Assembly (NCBI RefSeq): GCF_024055725.1
Contig: NZ_JAMXMX010000026.1
Span: 51,566-115,565 of the forward strand
Origin: Actinoallomurus spadix
GTDB lineage: Bacteria; Actinomycetota; Actinomycetes; Streptosporangiales; Streptosporangiaceae
Direction of reading: 5' to 3'
DNA: 64,000 nucleotides
Of this stretch, positions 20,646 through 30,250 are shown one piece after another; position 1 is the first letter of the stretch; each line of letters begins with the position of its first letter. Made by a program: the position numbers and the translations under genes. A model generated the notes under the pieces. That model had not been told where the DNA came from. It saw only the letters and a list, made by a program, of their open reading frames with translations, and ran no database searches.

Positions 20646-21659
20646 ATGCTCATCGCCCAGCGACCGACTCTCACCGAGGAGCAGGTCGACGAGTTCCGGT
20701 CACGGTTCACGATCGAGCCGCTGGAGCCGGGCTTCGGCTACACCATCGGCAACTCGCTCCGCCGTACGCTCCTGTCCTCCATCCCGGGTGCCGCCGTCAC
20801 GAGCATCCGGATCGAGGGCGTGCTGCACGAGTTCTCCACGATCCCGGGTGTCAAGGAGGATGTCACCGACATCATCCTGAACCTCAAGGAGCTCGTCGTC
20901 TCCTCCGAGCACGACGAGCCGGTCGTGATGTACCTCCGCAAGCAGGGCCCCGGTGAGGTCACCGCCGCCGACATCGCGCCACCGGCCGGTGTCGAGGTGC
21001 ACAACCCCGAGCTTCACATCGCCACGCTGAACAACAAGGCGAAGCTGGAGATGGAGCTCACCGTCGAGCGCGGCCGGGGTTACGTCTCCGCCGCGCAGAA
21101 CAAGCAGCCGGGTCAGGAGATCGGCCGGATTCCGATCGACTCGATCTACTCCCCGGTCATGAAGGTCACCTACAAGGTCGAGGCGACGCGTGTCGAGCAG
21201 CGCACCGACTTCGACCGGCTGATCGTGGACGTCGAGACCAAGCCCGCGATGCTGCCGCGCGACGCGGTGGCCAGCGCCGGCAAGACCCTGGTCGAGCTGT
21301 TCGGCCTGGCCCGGGAGCTCAACGTCGAGGCCGAGGGCATCGACATGGGCCCGTCCCCGACGGACGCCGCGCTCGCGGCGGACCTGGCGCTGCCGATCGA
21401 GGAGCTCAACCTCACGGTCCGGTCCTACAACTGCCTCAAGCGCGAGGGCATCCACACCGTGGGTGAGCTCGTGGCCCGCAGCGAGCAGGACCTGCTCGAC
21501 ATCCGCAACTTCGGCGCCAAGTCGATCGAAGAGGTCAAGCAGAAGCTCAACGACATGGGCCTCACGCTGAAGGACTCCCCGCCCGGGTTCGACCCGACGG
21601 CGGCGGCGGACGCCTACGGCGACGAGGACCAGAGCTACGCCGAGACCGAGCAGTACTAA
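20646..21659 (+). CDS. rpoA: RNA polymerase alpha subunit
   Basis: Alpha dimerises to start RNA polymerase assembly, and its C-terminal domain contacts UP elements and activators. The 337-residue product has the N-terminal domain ([20 protein letters not shown], about 27-46) and the C-terminal domain (about 240-310) with [19 protein letters not shown]. An acidic tail of about 25 residues follows. SD GGAAGGAAG is close upstream. Confidence 0.97.
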   Translation: MLIAQRPTLTEEQVDEFRSRFTIEPLEPGFGYTIGNSLRRTLLSSIPGAAVTSIRIEGVLHEFSTIPGVKEDVTDIILNLKELVVSSEHDEPVVMYLRKQGPGEVTAADIAPPAGVEVHNPELHIATLNNKAKLEMELTVERGRGYVSAAQNKQPGQEIGRIPIDSIYSPVMKVTYKVEATRVEQRTDFDRLIVDVETKPAMLPRDAVASAGKTLVELFGLARELNVEAEGIDMGPSPTDAALAADLALPIEELNLTVRSYNCLKREGIHTVGELVARSEQDLLDIRNFGAKSIEEVKQKLNDMGLTLKDSPPGFDPTAAADAYGDEDQSYAETEQY

Positions 21660-21785
21660 AACCTGATGATCGGGGGTGGCCTGCGGGCCGCCCCCGGTCA
21701 CCGACACTCGGCGGGGCAACGGCCTCGCCGGACCGACACCGGTACCTCGTACGGCCGGTGCGGGTTGAAACAAGGAGAGGGATCC

Positions 21786-22292
21786 ATGCCCACGCCCACC
21801 AAGGGCCCTCGTCTCGGCGGCAGCCCGTCGCACCAGCGCATCATCCTGGCGAACCTCGCCACGGCGCTGTTCGAGCACGGCCGCATCACGACGACCGAGG
21901 CCAAGGCCCGGCGGCTGCGCCCGCTGGCGGAGAAGCTGATCACCAAGGCCAAGCGCGGTGACCTCGCCGCGCGGCGCCAGGTCCTCACCGTCGTGCGGGA
22001 CAAGGGCGTCGTCCACACGCTCTTCACCGAGATCGGCCCGCGGTTCGAGAACCGCCCGGGTGGCTACACCCGGATCACCAAGCTCGGCCCGCGTAAGGGC
22101 GACAACGCCCCCATGGCGCTGATCGAGTTGGTCGAGGAGGCCGCGCCGTCCGCGGTGACGACTCAGGCGACGGCCGCTCCGGCCACGGAGGCCCCGGCGC
22201 CCGCCGCCGAGGAGGCCGAGGAGACCCCGGCGACCGAGGCTCCGGCCGAGGAGGCCGCGGCGGACGACACCGAGGCCGACGAGAAGAAGTAG
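21786..22292 (+). CDS. rplQ: 50S ribosomal protein L17 with acidic tail
   Basis: L17 surrounds the tunnel exit. Residues 1 to about 118 are standard L17, beginning [20 protein letters not shown] and including [14 protein letters not shown] tail of about 50 residues rich in Ala, Glu, Pro and Thr follows, making 168 residues against about 127 in E. coli. Similar tails occur in other actinobacteria. ATG 21786 was chosen for its SD AAGGAGAGGG. The 126-nt spacer after rpoA contains a GGGGGTGGCC/GGCCGCCCCC hairpin. Confidence 0.96.
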   Translation: MPTPTKGPRLGGSPSHQRIILANLATALFEHGRITTTEAKARRLRPLAEKLITKAKRGDLAARRQVLTVVRDKGVVHTLFTEIGPRFENRPGGYTRITKLGPRKGDNAPMALIELVEEAAPSAVTTQATAAPATEAPAPAAEEAEETPATEAPAEEAAADDTEADEKK

Positions 22293-22303
22293 GCAACGTT
22301 TAC

Positions 22304-22345
22304 AACAAAGCCCGCCGCGCCCCCACGGGCGGCGGGCTCGTTGTT
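22304..22345. terminator. Terminator of the alpha operon
   Basis: AGCCCGCCGC (22309-22318) pairs with GCGGCGGGCT (22329-22338), flanked by AACAA and TTGTT that also pair. A TTGTTT stretch follows on the + strand. It ends the ribosomal protein cluster. Confidence 0.85.
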
Positions 22346-22654
22346 TGAAAGACTTGTATCGACGAGCTCGGCCGCCGGTTCCGGTATGGCTGCGGCGATG
22401 GCCGCCGGCAGGCGGGAGCCGTCGATCCGTTCGGCGACGTTTCACCCCTCGCGGAACGTCCGCTCTTCAGCGAAGGAGAAGCCGGTGGTTCGCCGTCTGC
22501 GGCCCCGTCCGACGACCGCGGGGCCCGGCGCGCCCGCAGGGCCCGCCGGGATGCGACTCCGCCGCGTCGTCACCGGCCCGCTCACGGTAACAGAAGGGGG
22601 GAGGCGGCGTTCCGCGTTCGGCATGACGGCCGAGAACGACGCGCCGCGAGCCCG
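22346..22654. other. Intergenic region before truA, no gene seen
   Basis: About 310 nt between the L17 terminator and truA. A + strand open frame here has no family features and no ribosome site, and I do not accept it as a gene. No clear promoter for truA was found. Confidence 0.4.
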
Positions 22655-23506
22655 ATGACCGCTCTCGTACGACTCCGGCTCGACCTCGCCTACGACGGGT
22701 CGGGTTTCGCGGGCTGGGCGCGGCAGCCGGGGCGGCGTACCGTCCAGGGTGTCATCGAGGACGCGCTGGGTCGGGTGCTGCGACTGGACCCGCCGCCGGT
22801 CCTCACGGTCGCGGGCCGTACGGACGCCGGGGTGCACGCGCGCGGCCAGGTCGCGCACGTCGTGCTGCCCGTGGCGGCCTACTCCCAGGTGGGCGGCACG
22901 CTGCCGCGCCGGATGGCCGGGGTCCTCCCGCCCGACGTGCGGATCTGGCGGATCGAGCAGGCGCCCGATGGCTTCGACGCGCGGTTCTCCGCGCTGTCGC
23001 GGCGCTACGCGTACCGGGTCTGCGACAACCCGGTGGGCGTCGACCCGATGCGCCGCCACGAGGTGCTCTGGCACCCCCGGCCTCTCGACCTTGACCGGAT
23101 GAACGCCGCCAGCGCACTGCTGCTCGGCGAGAACGACTTCGCCGCGTACTGCCGCAGGCGCGAGGGCGCGACGACGATCCGGCGGCTGCTGCGGTACGAC
23201 TGGGAACGCGAGTCGGCCGACGTCGCCGTCGCGACGGTCGTGGCGGACGCCTTCTGCCATTCGATGGTGCGCGCCATCGTCGGTGCGCTGCTGTCGGTCG
23301 GGGACCGGCGGCGCCCGGTCGAGTGGCCCGCCGAGGTCCTGTCCGCGGGCGTTCGTGACTCGGCGGTCCAGGTTCTCCCGCCGCACGGCCTGACGCTGGA
23401 GGAGGTCACGTACCCGGAGGCCGGGTTGCTGGCCAGCCGCGCTCAGGAGACGCGCCGGGTCCGGGTCCTCGGCGCGACCGCACCGGAGGAACGCCAGGCC
23501 GGCTGA
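22655..23506 (+). CDS. truA: tRNA pseudouridine(38-40) synthase TruA
   Basis: TruA isomerises uridines 38-40 in the anticodon arm of many tRNAs. The 283-residue product has the catalytic Asp57 in [24 protein letters not shown] and the C-terminal [17 protein letters not shown]. It is convergent with the membrane-protein operon, with a terminator-like hairpin between them. Co-location after rplQ is conserved in actinobacteria. Confidence 0.96.
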   Translation: MTALVRLRLDLAYDGSGFAGWARQPGRRTVQGVIEDALGRVLRLDPPPVLTVAGRTDAGVHARGQVAHVVLPVAAYSQVGGTLPRRMAGVLPPDVRIWRIEQAPDGFDARFSALSRRYAYRVCDNPVGVDPMRRHEVLWHPRPLDLDRMNAASALLLGENDFAAYCRRREGATTIRRLLRYDWERESADVAVATVVADAFCHSMVRAIVGALLSVGDRRRPVEWPAEVLSAGVRDSAVQVLPPHGLTLEEVTYPEAGLLASRAQETRRVRVLGATAPEERQAG

Positions 23507-23511
23507 CGTGG

Positions 23512-23550
23512 GACGCGCGTCCCGGCCCCTGGCGGAGCGGGACGCGCGTC
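23512..23550. terminator. Bidirectional terminator between truA and the convergent operon
   Basis: A perfect 13-bp stem (23512-23524 with 23538-23550, arm GACGCGCGTCCCG) encloses a 13-nt loop. The left arm region also forms a 14-bp palindrome, GGGACGCGCGTCCC (23510-23523). It lies in the 50-bp gap between two convergent genes. Confidence 0.75.
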
Positions 23551-23556
23551 GCCCGG

Positions 23557-25272
23557 TCACCGGTCCTTCGCGCGAACCTCGATCGGCTTCTCGGTGTCGT
23601 CACGGAAGCCGTTCGCAACGTCTTTGAGCGTCTTGTCGCCCGGCTTGAACTTGTGCGCGTCGGCGTACATCGCGTAGGCGTAGATGATGTACCGGCCGCG
23701 CTGCGTGATCACCGCCCAGCCGCCAGCCTGGTCGATCTTGGGAGCGCCGCCGGCCTTCATTCCGCGGAACCACTTGTCGTAGTGCGCGGTGTCCTGGGCC
23801 TTCATCGCGGCGGCCGCGGCGGCGTCCGTGGGCATCGCCGCGATGCCCGTCGTGACCGCCAGCTTCTTGTCGTCCGAGACGAACGTCGCCCGTACGACCT
23901 GGCGGCAGTGCTGGCGGGTCAGCTCCTCGCTGAAGGAGCCGTTGGCGGTCAGGTCGCAGTGGTCGTTCGGGACGGTCTTCATCCGGATGAACGAGTGCCC
24001 CGCGATCTTCAGCGTGGGGTCGGGGAACACCTCGGTGACGCTGAGGCGCTTGGGATCCTTCTTTTCGTCCCTGATGTCGATGGGCGTCGGCTTGGGCTTG
24101 GGCTTCGGCTTCGCCGACGAGGGGCTGGGCGTCGGTGAGGCCGGGGCGGGCGTCGCCGGTGGCTGGGGGGCGCGGGTCGGCGGCGGGGCGGCCGCCGCGT
24201 GCTCCTTGGGCGCGTCGTCGGACACCGTGGTGTAGGCGATGACGCCGCCGCCGCCGAGTACCAGCGCGGCCAGCGCGCCGGCGCCGATGAGGAGCGCCCC
24301 GCGGCTTCCGGCCGCGCCCGCCGCACCGCGCCAGGCCCGGCCGGACCCGCGCGGACCACGCGGACCACCGGGGCGACCGGGGTACGGGCCGGGCTCGCCG
24401 GACTCGATCCGGGGAGTGGGCCGCGTGCCGTCCATCTCCGGCTCCGGCTCCGGATCGGCCGGGCTCTCGGGAATCGTGCCCGGAGGGAGGATCGCGTCGG
24501 GGGTGAGCGGCGGAAGGGTGTTCTCCGCCGCCGACGGCCGCGGCTCCGACCGGAGCGGTACGGGCAGTGCCTGGCCCGTCTCCGGGTCCAGGACGTCCGT
24601 CACGGTCTTCTCGGCGGCGCTCCGGGGCAGGCCGGGGTCGGGCGTCGCCGGGCCGCCGCCTGGGCCGTGCGGCGTGCCGGCGGCGTCCGCCACCGGGCCG
24701 TGCGCCGGAGCGCCCGGGGCGCCTGGCGTGGGAGCGGTGGCCGGGGCCGGGGCCGGGCCGGACGCGGCGCCTGGGCCGGACGCGGAGGCCGGGCCGGACG
24801 CGGAGGCCGGACCGGGCAGGTCAGCCGGGCCCGGCAGGCCGACCGGGCCGGCCGGGTTCCCCGGACCGGGTCCGGGGGCCGGCGTGGACTCGGGGCCGGG
24901 AGCGGCGTAGGGGTGCTGAGAGGCGTCCGTGGGGCGTTGCGGAGACGTGCCCGCCGCGCTGGGGCCGGCCTGCTGGTCGGAGGGGAGGTCCGAGGGCGTC
25001 GCGGCCGTCGGGCGCTGCAGCGGGACCGTCGTCCGGGTGTCCGCGCCGGGCGCGGGCGATCCGGGACGCTGGGGTGGCGGGGTCATGCTCTCCTCGGCGT
25101 CGGGTGTCGGGGGCGGCCCGGGACGGGCCGGGCCGCCCGGTGACGCATCGGCGGCCTGGGGGGTCGCGAGGGGGTTCTCGGCCGGCACGCGGCGACCGGG
25201 TGGTGCCGGTTGCGGCGGAGGCTCCGACCCTTCCGTTACGGACGGTACGAATGTCTCGTCACGGCCAGACAT
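23557..25272 (-). CDS. Single-pass membrane protein with two-cysteine extracytoplasmic domain (paralogue A)
   Basis: The product is 571 residues and its function is unknown. Residues 1 to about 320 are a low-complexity cytoplasmic Pro/Gly/Ala-rich region. A hydrophobic segment spans about 325-350. A Pro/Lys linker with PKPKPKPTP follows, then an outer domain from about residue 408 to the end. That domain begins KRLSVTEVF and has Cys439 and Cys456, placed almost exactly as in the neighbouring paralogue B (KPLTVSEVF, cysteines 17 or 18 residues apart). No enzyme motif is visible. The gene follows B by 31 nt, has no SD, and has TACTCT 8 nt before the ATG. Confidence 0.85.
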   Translation of the reverse strand: MSGRDETFVPSVTEGSEPPPQPAPPGRRVPAENPLATPQAADASPGGPARPGPPPTPDAEESMTPPPQRPGSPAPGADTRTTVPLQRPTAATPSDLPSDQQAGPSAAGTSPQRPTDASQHPYAAPGPESTPAPGPGPGNPAGPVGLPGPADLPGPASASGPASASGPGAASGPAPAPATAPTPGAPGAPAHGPVADAAGTPHGPGGGPATPDPGLPRSAAEKTVTDVLDPETGQALPVPLRSEPRPSAAENTLPPLTPDAILPPGTIPESPADPEPEPEMDGTRPTPRIESGEPGPYPGRPGGPRGPRGSGRAWRGAAGAAGSRGALLIGAGALAALVLGGGGVIAYTTVSDDAPKEHAAAAPPPTRAPQPPATPAPASPTPSPSSAKPKPKPKPTPIDIRDEKKDPKRLSVTEVFPDPTLKIAGHSFIRMKTVPNDHCDLTANGSFSEELTRQHCRQVVRATFVSDDKKLAVTTGIAAMPTDAAAAAAMKAQDTAHYDKWFRGMKAGGAPKIDQAGGWAVITQRGRYIIYAYAMYADAHKFKPGDKTLKDVANGFRDDTEKPIEVRAKDR

Positions 25273-25280
25273 GGGTCACT

Positions 25281-25286
25281 AGAGTA
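25281..25286 (-). promoter_or_regulatory. -10 element close to the start of paralogue A
   Basis: On the minus strand TACTCT is 8 nt from ATG 25272. It could give a leaderless or nearly leaderless transcript in addition to read-through from paralogue B. No clear -35 is seen. Confidence 0.4.
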
Positions 25287-25303
25287 TTGACGAGCGGTGT
25301 CTA

Positions 25304-26557
25304 TTATGCGGGTTTGCCGACCATTGACCGGTAGTTCAGGGCTGGTCGCAGATTGCTGCCGATTGTCGCATTGTGCACGAATGCGGTCACACCGGCGTAG
25401 TCACTTCTCGCGATCTTCTTGCCGTTCGGGTACTGCACCCAGCTCATGATGAGGTAGTGGCCCTCGGGATCCGCGGTCGTCAGCGAGAGGCCCTTGCCGA
25501 TCTTGCTGGTGGTCCCCGCGCCCGGCAGCGGCAGGACGTACGCGTCCTTCGGGCGGGACGCCCGCTGCGCGGCCCTGGCCGCACTGTCCGTCTTGAGGTT
25601 GACGATGCCGATGGTGCCGACGAACTTGCCGTTGCTGTACGTCGCCCGCAGCACCTGCGTGCACTTCGCCTTGACGAGGGCCTTGCGGAAGGTCGTGCCG
25701 TGTACGCCGTTCGCGCACTTGGTGTCCGAGCGGCGCGTGGTCAGCACATAGGTGCGCCCGCCGGCCTTGAACCTTCGGTTCTTGAACACCTCGGACACGG
25801 TGAGCGGCTTCGGGTCCGTGGTCCGCGAGGCGAGCTGCAGGCCCTTGCCGGTCTCGGTCGGCGTGGGCGTCGGGTTGGCGGTCGGGGTCTGCGGCGGCGC
25901 GGCGGCGGGCTTGGAGGCCGCCGCGCTCGGCTTCGGCTTCGGATCGTCACCGCCCGAGGAGAGCGCGAACGCCGCTCCGCCGCCGATGACGACGACACTC
26001 GCGGCGACGGCGGCGCCGATGACCAGAGGCTTCTTCCTGCCGCCGCCCGAGGGCTCGTCGCCGCCGGGAGAGAACGCGAGTGCGTCCTGGCCGCCCGAAC
26101 CCGGCACGTCGCCGTACCGGCCCGGCCCGCCGGGTCCACCGGGTCCGCCGTCGTAACCGCCCGAGGCGTTGTAGCCGCCGGGCCCGTCGTAACCACTCGG
26201 GGCGTCGTAGCCGCCCGAAGGGGGGTAACCGCCCGGGGCGTCGTACCGGCCCGCGTCGCCGAACGGGATCCCCGCGGGACCGCCGGATCCGGTGCCGTAG
26301 CCGCCTGCGGCGTCCCGGCCGAGGGAGCGCGTCTCCGGCCCGTAGCCGCCCGGCTCCTCGGCGGCGTACGCGTCGAAGGAGCTCGTGCCGCCGTACGGAT
26401 CGGCGGGGTCCGCGTCATTGGACGGGCCGGGGCCCTGCGCGCGTTCGAACAGTGAACCGCCGTGGGAGGCCTGGTCCTCGGCCGGGCCGTACGGCGACTG
26501 CGGCGGCTGCGGAGGTCCCCAGCCGCCGGGTTGCTGTTTATCACCCGGAAAAGCCAT
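25304..26557 (-). CDS. Single-pass membrane protein with two-cysteine extracytoplasmic domain (paralogue B)
   Basis: The product is 417 residues and its function is unknown. The N-terminal ~190 residues are Gly/Tyr/Pro/Ser-rich with repeated GGY-type units (PGGYPPSGGYDAPSGYDG). One membrane segment (about 193-216) follows the basic GGRKKPLV. After a Pro/Thr/Lys linker, the outer domain starts near residue 250 (KPLTVSEVF) and has Cys281 and Cys299, probably a disulphide. Its layout and sequence match paralogue A downstream, so the two arose by duplication. The ATG has no SD but TAGGGT lies 7 nt upstream. Confidence 0.85.
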   Translation of the reverse strand: MAFPGDKQQPGGWGPPQPPQSPYGPAEDQASHGGSLFERAQGPGPSNDADPADPYGGTSSFDAYAAEEPGGYGPETRSLGRDAAGGYGTGSGGPAGIPFGDAGRYDAPGGYPPSGGYDAPSGYDGPGGYNASGGYDGGPGGPGGPGRYGDVPGSGGQDALAFSPGGDEPSGGGRKKPLVIGAAVAASVVVIGGGAAFALSSGGDDPKPKPSAAASKPAAAPPQTPTANPTPTPTETGKGLQLASRTTDPKPLTVSEVFKNRRFKAGGRTYVLTTRRSDTKCANGVHGTTFRKALVKAKCTQVLRATYSNGKFVGTIGIVNLKTDSAARAAQRASRPKDAYVLPLPGAGTTSKIGKGLSLTTADPEGHYLIMSWVQYPNGKKIARSDYAGVTAFVHNATIGSNLRPALNYRSMVGKPA

Positions 26558-26564
26558 GAAGGCG

Positions 26565-26570
26565 ACCCTA
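26565..26570 (-). promoter_or_regulatory. -10 element of a probable leaderless start for paralogue B
   Basis: TAGGGT on the minus strand is 7 nt before ATG 26557, which has no SD. This spacing places the transcription start at or one base from the A of ATG. Confidence 0.5.
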
Positions 26571-26595
26571 CCTGCTCATATGCGTGTTCAGGTGG

Positions 26596-27315
26596 TTACT
26601 TAAAGCCGAAGTCCTGGGTCCACCAGGGTCCACCGGAGCCATAGGCGACGCCGATTCCGACGGCCTTCAAGCTGCAGTTCAGGATGTTCGCGCGGTGCCC
26701 GGGGCTGTTCATCCAGCCTTGTACGACGGCCTCCGGGGTCGCGTAGCCCTTCGCGATGTTCTCCGCGCCAGGGGTCGTGTAACCGGCCGCCTTGATGCGG
26801 TCCCACGGCGTCCGCCCGTCCCGCGAATTGTGGTCGAAGTAATTCCGGTCACGCATGTCCGCCGAATGCAGGCGCGCCGCCGTCCGCAGCCGGGTGTCGA
26901 CGCGCAGGGCGGTGCAGCCGTGCGCGGCCCGCTGGACGTTGGTGAGACGCACGACGGCGCTCTCCGCCGCGGCCGCCTTGCTCGTGCCCTTCGACGGCGT
27001 GGCGGACGCCGTGGAGCGGGTGGCGCGAGGAGTGGCGCTGTGCTTGGGCTTCTTCCGCTTCGGCGCCGGGCTCTTGGACCGGTGGGCCGGCTTGGACGGG
27101 CGGGCCGACGGGCTTGTGCCGGCGGAGGGACGGACGGCCGATCCCTCGGGGCTGGGGAAGACGGCGACGTCGCGCGCGGGCGTGCTGGCGGGCGAGGGCG
27201 AGTGCTGCTGCGCGGCACTCCAGAGCGATCGGGCGGCGATGCCGCCGGAGACGAAGACCGCGATGGCCAGCAGCACGAATGCCTGGACGCGGCGTTTGAC
27301 GCGCTTCGCGGACAG
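26596..27315 (-). CDS. Secreted CAP/SCP-domain protein with probable CTG start
   Basis: CAP-superfamily proteins are secreted; bacterial functions are mostly unknown. The C-terminal ~130 residues are a CAP domain: LTNVQRAAHGC, HSADMRDRNYFDHNS, GRTPWDRIKAAGY, GAENIAKG, then MNSPGHRANILN. Before it are a signal-anchor and a Ser/Pro/Lys-rich linker. The first conventional start, GTG 27276, has no SD and gives a signal sequence without positive charges. CTG 27315 is 5 nt after GGGAGG (27321-27326) and adds LSAKRVKRRVQAF, a proper basic n-region, giving 239 residues. No ATG, GTG or TTG lies between it and the upstream in-frame TAG. Probably first in an operon with B and A. Confidence 0.85.
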   Translation of the reverse strand: MSAKRVKRRVQAFVLLAIAVFVSGGIAARSLWSAAQQHSPSPASTPARDVAVFPSPEGSAVRPSAGTSPSARPSKPAHRSKSPAPKRKKPKHSATPRATRSTASATPSKGTSKAAAAESAVVRLTNVQRAAHGCTALRVDTRLRTAARLHSADMRDRNYFDHNSRDGRTPWDRIKAAGYTTPGAENIAKGYATPEAVVQGWMNSPGHRANILNCSLKAVGIGVAYGSGGPWWTQDFGFK

Positions 27316-27347
27316 GGGATCCTCCCGGGGGGCTGCGGAGGACCAGC

Positions 27348-27353
27348 ACTATA
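27348..27353 (-). promoter_or_regulatory. Possible -10 for the CAP-protein operon
   Basis: TATAGT on the minus strand lies 33 nt before the CTG start. TTGACC (27367-27372) is only 13 bp from it, too close for an ideal -35, so the pair is uncertain. Confidence 0.4.
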
Positions 27354-27470
27354 GGCCCACGAAGCCGGTCAAGTCCGGCGTTCACCGATAGTTCCCGGTA
27401 TAGGGTGTCCAAGAGGACAGCCGTACGAGCGTCGCGTCGTGACGATGGAGGACGGTCCCGGACGCTCGCT

Positions 27471-27499
27471 TTGCCCGTTGGCGTGTGGACCGGTATTCT
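27471..27499 (+). promoter_or_regulatory. Promoter of rplM-rpsI
   Basis: TTGCCC (27471-27476) and TATTCT (27494-27499) are separated by exactly 17 bp, giving a leader of about 115 nt before rplM. Confidence 0.75.
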
Positions 27500-27621
27500 G
27501 CTAGTTCGTTGTGTGCGTCAGCGTGCCCGTCAGCGGGTCGCTCGACCCACCGGGCCTGCGGCGGCAAGGCCGTCCGGCGGACCCATCTCTGTTGTCAGAC
27601 ACGAAACGAAGGCTTACGACC

Positions 27622-28065
27622 GTGCGCACCTACACCCCTAAGCCTGCTGACGTCCAGCGTCAGTGGCACGTCATCGACGCGACCGATGTCGTGCTGGGTA
27701 GGCTGGCCAGCCAGGTCGCGACGCTGCTTCGGGGTAAGCACAAGCCGATCTACGCCCCACACCTCGACACGGGTGACTTCGTCATCATCATCAACGCCGA
27801 CAAGGTGGCGCTCTCGGGCAAGAAGCTCGAGCAGAAGAAGGCCTACCGCCACTCCGGCTACCCGGGTGGTCTGCGGTCCGTCGCCTACTCCGACCTGATG
27901 AAGAAGAACCCCGAGCGCGCCGTGGAAAAGGCGATCAAGGGCATGCTTCCGAAGAACACGCTGGGCCGCAAGATGTTCAGCAAGGTGAAGGTCTACGCCG
28001 GCCCTGACCACCCGCACCAGGCGCAGCAGCCGGTGCCCTACGACATCAAGCAGATCGCGCAGTAA
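27622..28065 (+). CDS. rplM: 50S ribosomal protein L13
   Basis: L13 is an early 50S assembly protein. The 147-residue product from GTG 27622 begins [20 protein letters not shown] and has [20 protein letters not shown]. An in-frame upstream start at 27511 would add an atypical extension lying in the promoter leader and was rejected. rpsI follows after 33 nt. Confidence 0.97.
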   Translation: MRTYTPKPADVQRQWHVIDATDVVLGRLASQVATLLRGKHKPIYAPHLDTGDFVIIINADKVALSGKKLEQKKAYRHSGYPGGLRSVAYSDLMKKNPERAVEKAIKGMLPKNTLGRKMFSKVKVYAGPDHPHQAQQPVPYDIKQIAQ

Positions 28066-28098
28066 CGCGCGGAATCGAAAGAGATCCTGAGGAGTACC

Positions 28099-28605
28099 GT
28101 GGCCGAGCCCACCGGTGTCGAGACGTCCGTTGAGGGCGCCGAGTTCGAAGAGTACGTGGGGGACTACACCACCGAGTCCCCGGAGGCCGTCGTCGACGAA
28201 TCTCCGCGCCCGGTGCTGACCGGTCCGGCCGCCGGCACCGGCCGCCGCAAGGAGGCCATCGCGCGCGTCCGCATCGTCCCGGGTTCCGGGAAGTGGACGA
28301 TCAACGGTCGCTCCCTGGACACGTACTTCCCCAACAAGGTCCACCAGCAGGTCGTGAACGAGCCGTTCGTGACGCTGGGCCTGGAGGACCAGTTCGACGT
28401 CATCGCCCGCGTGGGCGGCGGCGGCGTGACCGGCCAGGCCGGTGCGCTGCGCCTCGGTATCGCGCGCGCCCTGCAGCTGGTCGACCCCGACAACCGCCCG
28501 CCGCTGAAGAAGGCCGGCTTCCTCACCCGTGACGCGCGGGCCAAGGAGCGGAAGAAGTACGGCCTCAAGAAGGCCCGTAAGGCTCCGCAGTACAGCAAGC
28601 GTTGA
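28099..28605 (+). CDS. rpsI: 30S ribosomal protein S9
   Basis: S9 contacts P-site tRNA with its C-terminal arginine/lysine tail. The 168-residue product has a ~40-residue acidic N-terminal extension usual in actinobacteria, then [20 protein letters not shown] and the C-terminal [19 protein letters not shown] precedes GTG 28099. Confidence 0.97.
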   Translation: MAEPTGVETSVEGAEFEEYVGDYTTESPEAVVDESPRPVLTGPAAGTGRRKEAIARVRIVPGSGKWTINGRSLDTYFPNKVHQQVVNEPFVTLGLEDQFDVIARVGGGGVTGQAGALRLGIARALQLVDPDNRPPLKKAGFLTRDARAKERKKYGLKKARKAPQYSKR

Positions 28606-28666
28606 TCGCGCCTGTCCACCGGCCCGGCTCCGCCCACGTGGCGGCCCCGGCCCGTGGACAGGATCT

Positions 28667-28707
28667 CGGCGGTCCCGCCTTCCGGCGGGACCGCTGATCG
28701 CTTTTTT
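28667..28707 (+). terminator. Canonical intrinsic terminator after rpsI
   Basis: GCGGTCCCGCC (28669-28679) pairs perfectly with GGCGGGACCGC (28684-28694) around the loop TTCC, and a run of six Ts follows at 28702-28707. It is the clearest rho-independent terminator in the window. Confidence 0.9.
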
Positions 28708-28770
28708 CCGGGGTCGCGGCGGGCGTGTCCGGACGCGACCGGTTCGTGCGTTCGATCGTGGGGTGTTGTG

Positions 28771-30111
28771 GTGGCGCGTCTGTTCGGGACCGACGGCGTA
28801 CGCGGAGTCGCGAATCGCGACCTGACGGCGTCCCTGGCGCTCGACCTGTCGGTCGCGGCCGCGCGCGTCCTCGGGGAGGCCGGCGCGTTCGAGGGACACC
28901 GTCCCGTCGCGGTCGTCGGCCGCGATCCGCGCGCGTCCGGGGAGTTCCTGGAGGCGGCCGTCGTCGCCGGGCTCGCCTCGGCCGGGGTCGACGTGCTGCG
29001 GCTCGGCGTGCTGCCGACCCCCGCCGTGGCGTACCTCACCCAGTCGCTCGGCGCGGACCTGGGCGTGATGCTGTCCGCGTCGCACAACCCCGCCCCCGAC
29101 AACGGCATCAAGTTCTTCGGCCGGGGCGGGCACAAGCTCGCCGACGAGATCGAGGACCAGATCGAGGCCCACCTCGGTGAGGACTGGGCCGGCCCGACCG
29201 GTCCCGGCGTCGGCCGGGTCCGCGACGCGCACGGCGAGGTCGAGAGCTACATCGCGCACCTGCTGTCGACGCTGCCCGGCTCGCTGGACGGCCTGAAGGT
29301 CGTCGTCGACTGCGCGCACGGCGCCGCCTCGGGCGTCTCTCCGGAGGCGTTGCGCCGCGCCGGCGCGACCGTGATCGCGATCGGCGCCTCGCCCGACGGC
29401 CTGAACATCAACGACGGGTACGGCTCGACCCACCTGGAACGCCTGCAGCGCGCCGTGGTGGAGAACTCCGCGGACGCCGGTATCGCCCACGACGGTGACG
29501 CCGACCGCTGCTTCGCGGTCACCGCCTCCGGCGAGGCCATCGACGGTGACCAGATCATGGCGATCCTGGCTCTGGAGCTGCGCGACGCCGGCCGGCTCCC
29601 CAGCGACACGGTCGTCGCCACGGTCATGTCGAACCTCGGCTTCAAGCTCGCCATGCGCGACCAGGGCCTGGACGTCGTCGAGACGGCGGTCGGTGACCGC
29701 TATGTCCTGGAGGCGATGAAGGCCGGCGGGTACGCCCTCGGCGGCGAGCAGTCTGGCCACGTCATCATGCTCGACCACGCCACCACCGGGGACGGCGTGC
29801 TCACCGGGCTGCAGCTGCTGTCGACCATCGCCCACCGCCGGCGCCCGCTCGACGAACTGGCGAAGGTCATGAACCGGCTCCCGCAGGTGCTGATCAACGT
29901 CAAGGGCGTCGACAAGGCCAAGGCCAAGACCTCTCCGGAGCTGGCCGCCGCCGTCCAGGCCGCCGAGGCCGAGCTGGGGGACGGCGGCCGGGTGCTCATC
30001 CGCCCGAGCGGCACCGAGCCGATGGTGCGCGTCATGGTGGAGGCGCAGACCGAGGACCAGGCCCGCGTCGTCGCCGAGCGTCTCGCCGAGGCCGTCCGCA
30101 CCGCCCTCTGA
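28771..30111 (+). CDS. glmM: Phosphoglucosamine mutase
   Basis: GlmM converts glucosamine-6-phosphate to glucosamine-1-phosphate on the way to UDP-GlcNAc for peptidoglycan. The 446-residue product from GTG 28771 begins [19 protein letters not shown], has the phosphoserine loop [13 protein letters not shown] (Ser104 catalytic), the metal loop DGDADRC and the sugar loop GGEQSGH. GTG 28768 is a one-codon-longer alternative. glmS, the preceding pathway step, is 13 kb away in this window. Confidence 0.96.
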   Translation: MARLFGTDGVRGVANRDLTASLALDLSVAAARVLGEAGAFEGHRPVAVVGRDPRASGEFLEAAVVAGLASAGVDVLRLGVLPTPAVAYLTQSLGADLGVMLSASHNPAPDNGIKFFGRGGHKLADEIEDQIEAHLGEDWAGPTGPGVGRVRDAHGEVESYIAHLLSTLPGSLDGLKVVVDCAHGAASGVSPEALRRAGATVIAIGASPDGLNINDGYGSTHLERLQRAVVENSADAGIAHDGDADRCFAVTASGEAIDGDQIMAILALELRDAGRLPSDTVVATVMSNLGFKLAMRDQGLDVVETAVGDRYVLEAMKAGGYALGGEQSGHVIMLDHATTGDGVLTGLQLLSTIAHRRRPLDELAKVMNRLPQVLINVKGVDKAKAKTSPELAAAVQAAEAELGDGGRVLIRPSGTEPMVRVMVEAQTEDQARVVAERLAEAVRTAL

Positions 30112-30250
30112 CCCCCGCCGGCCCGGCCCCTCGACCTTCGTCATCACTTTACGCGGTCGATCGATACTCTCCGTGGTGGTGCGGGTACGTCGATCATGAC
30201 GGCTGCGCCGCCGAGCGGCGATCCCCACGAGAGACGAAGGTCGAGCACCC

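Noticed and set aside
22341..22658. 105-codon open frame before truA
   Set aside because: Begins inside the alpha-operon terminator, has no ribosome site and a low-complexity product; it overlaps the truA start.
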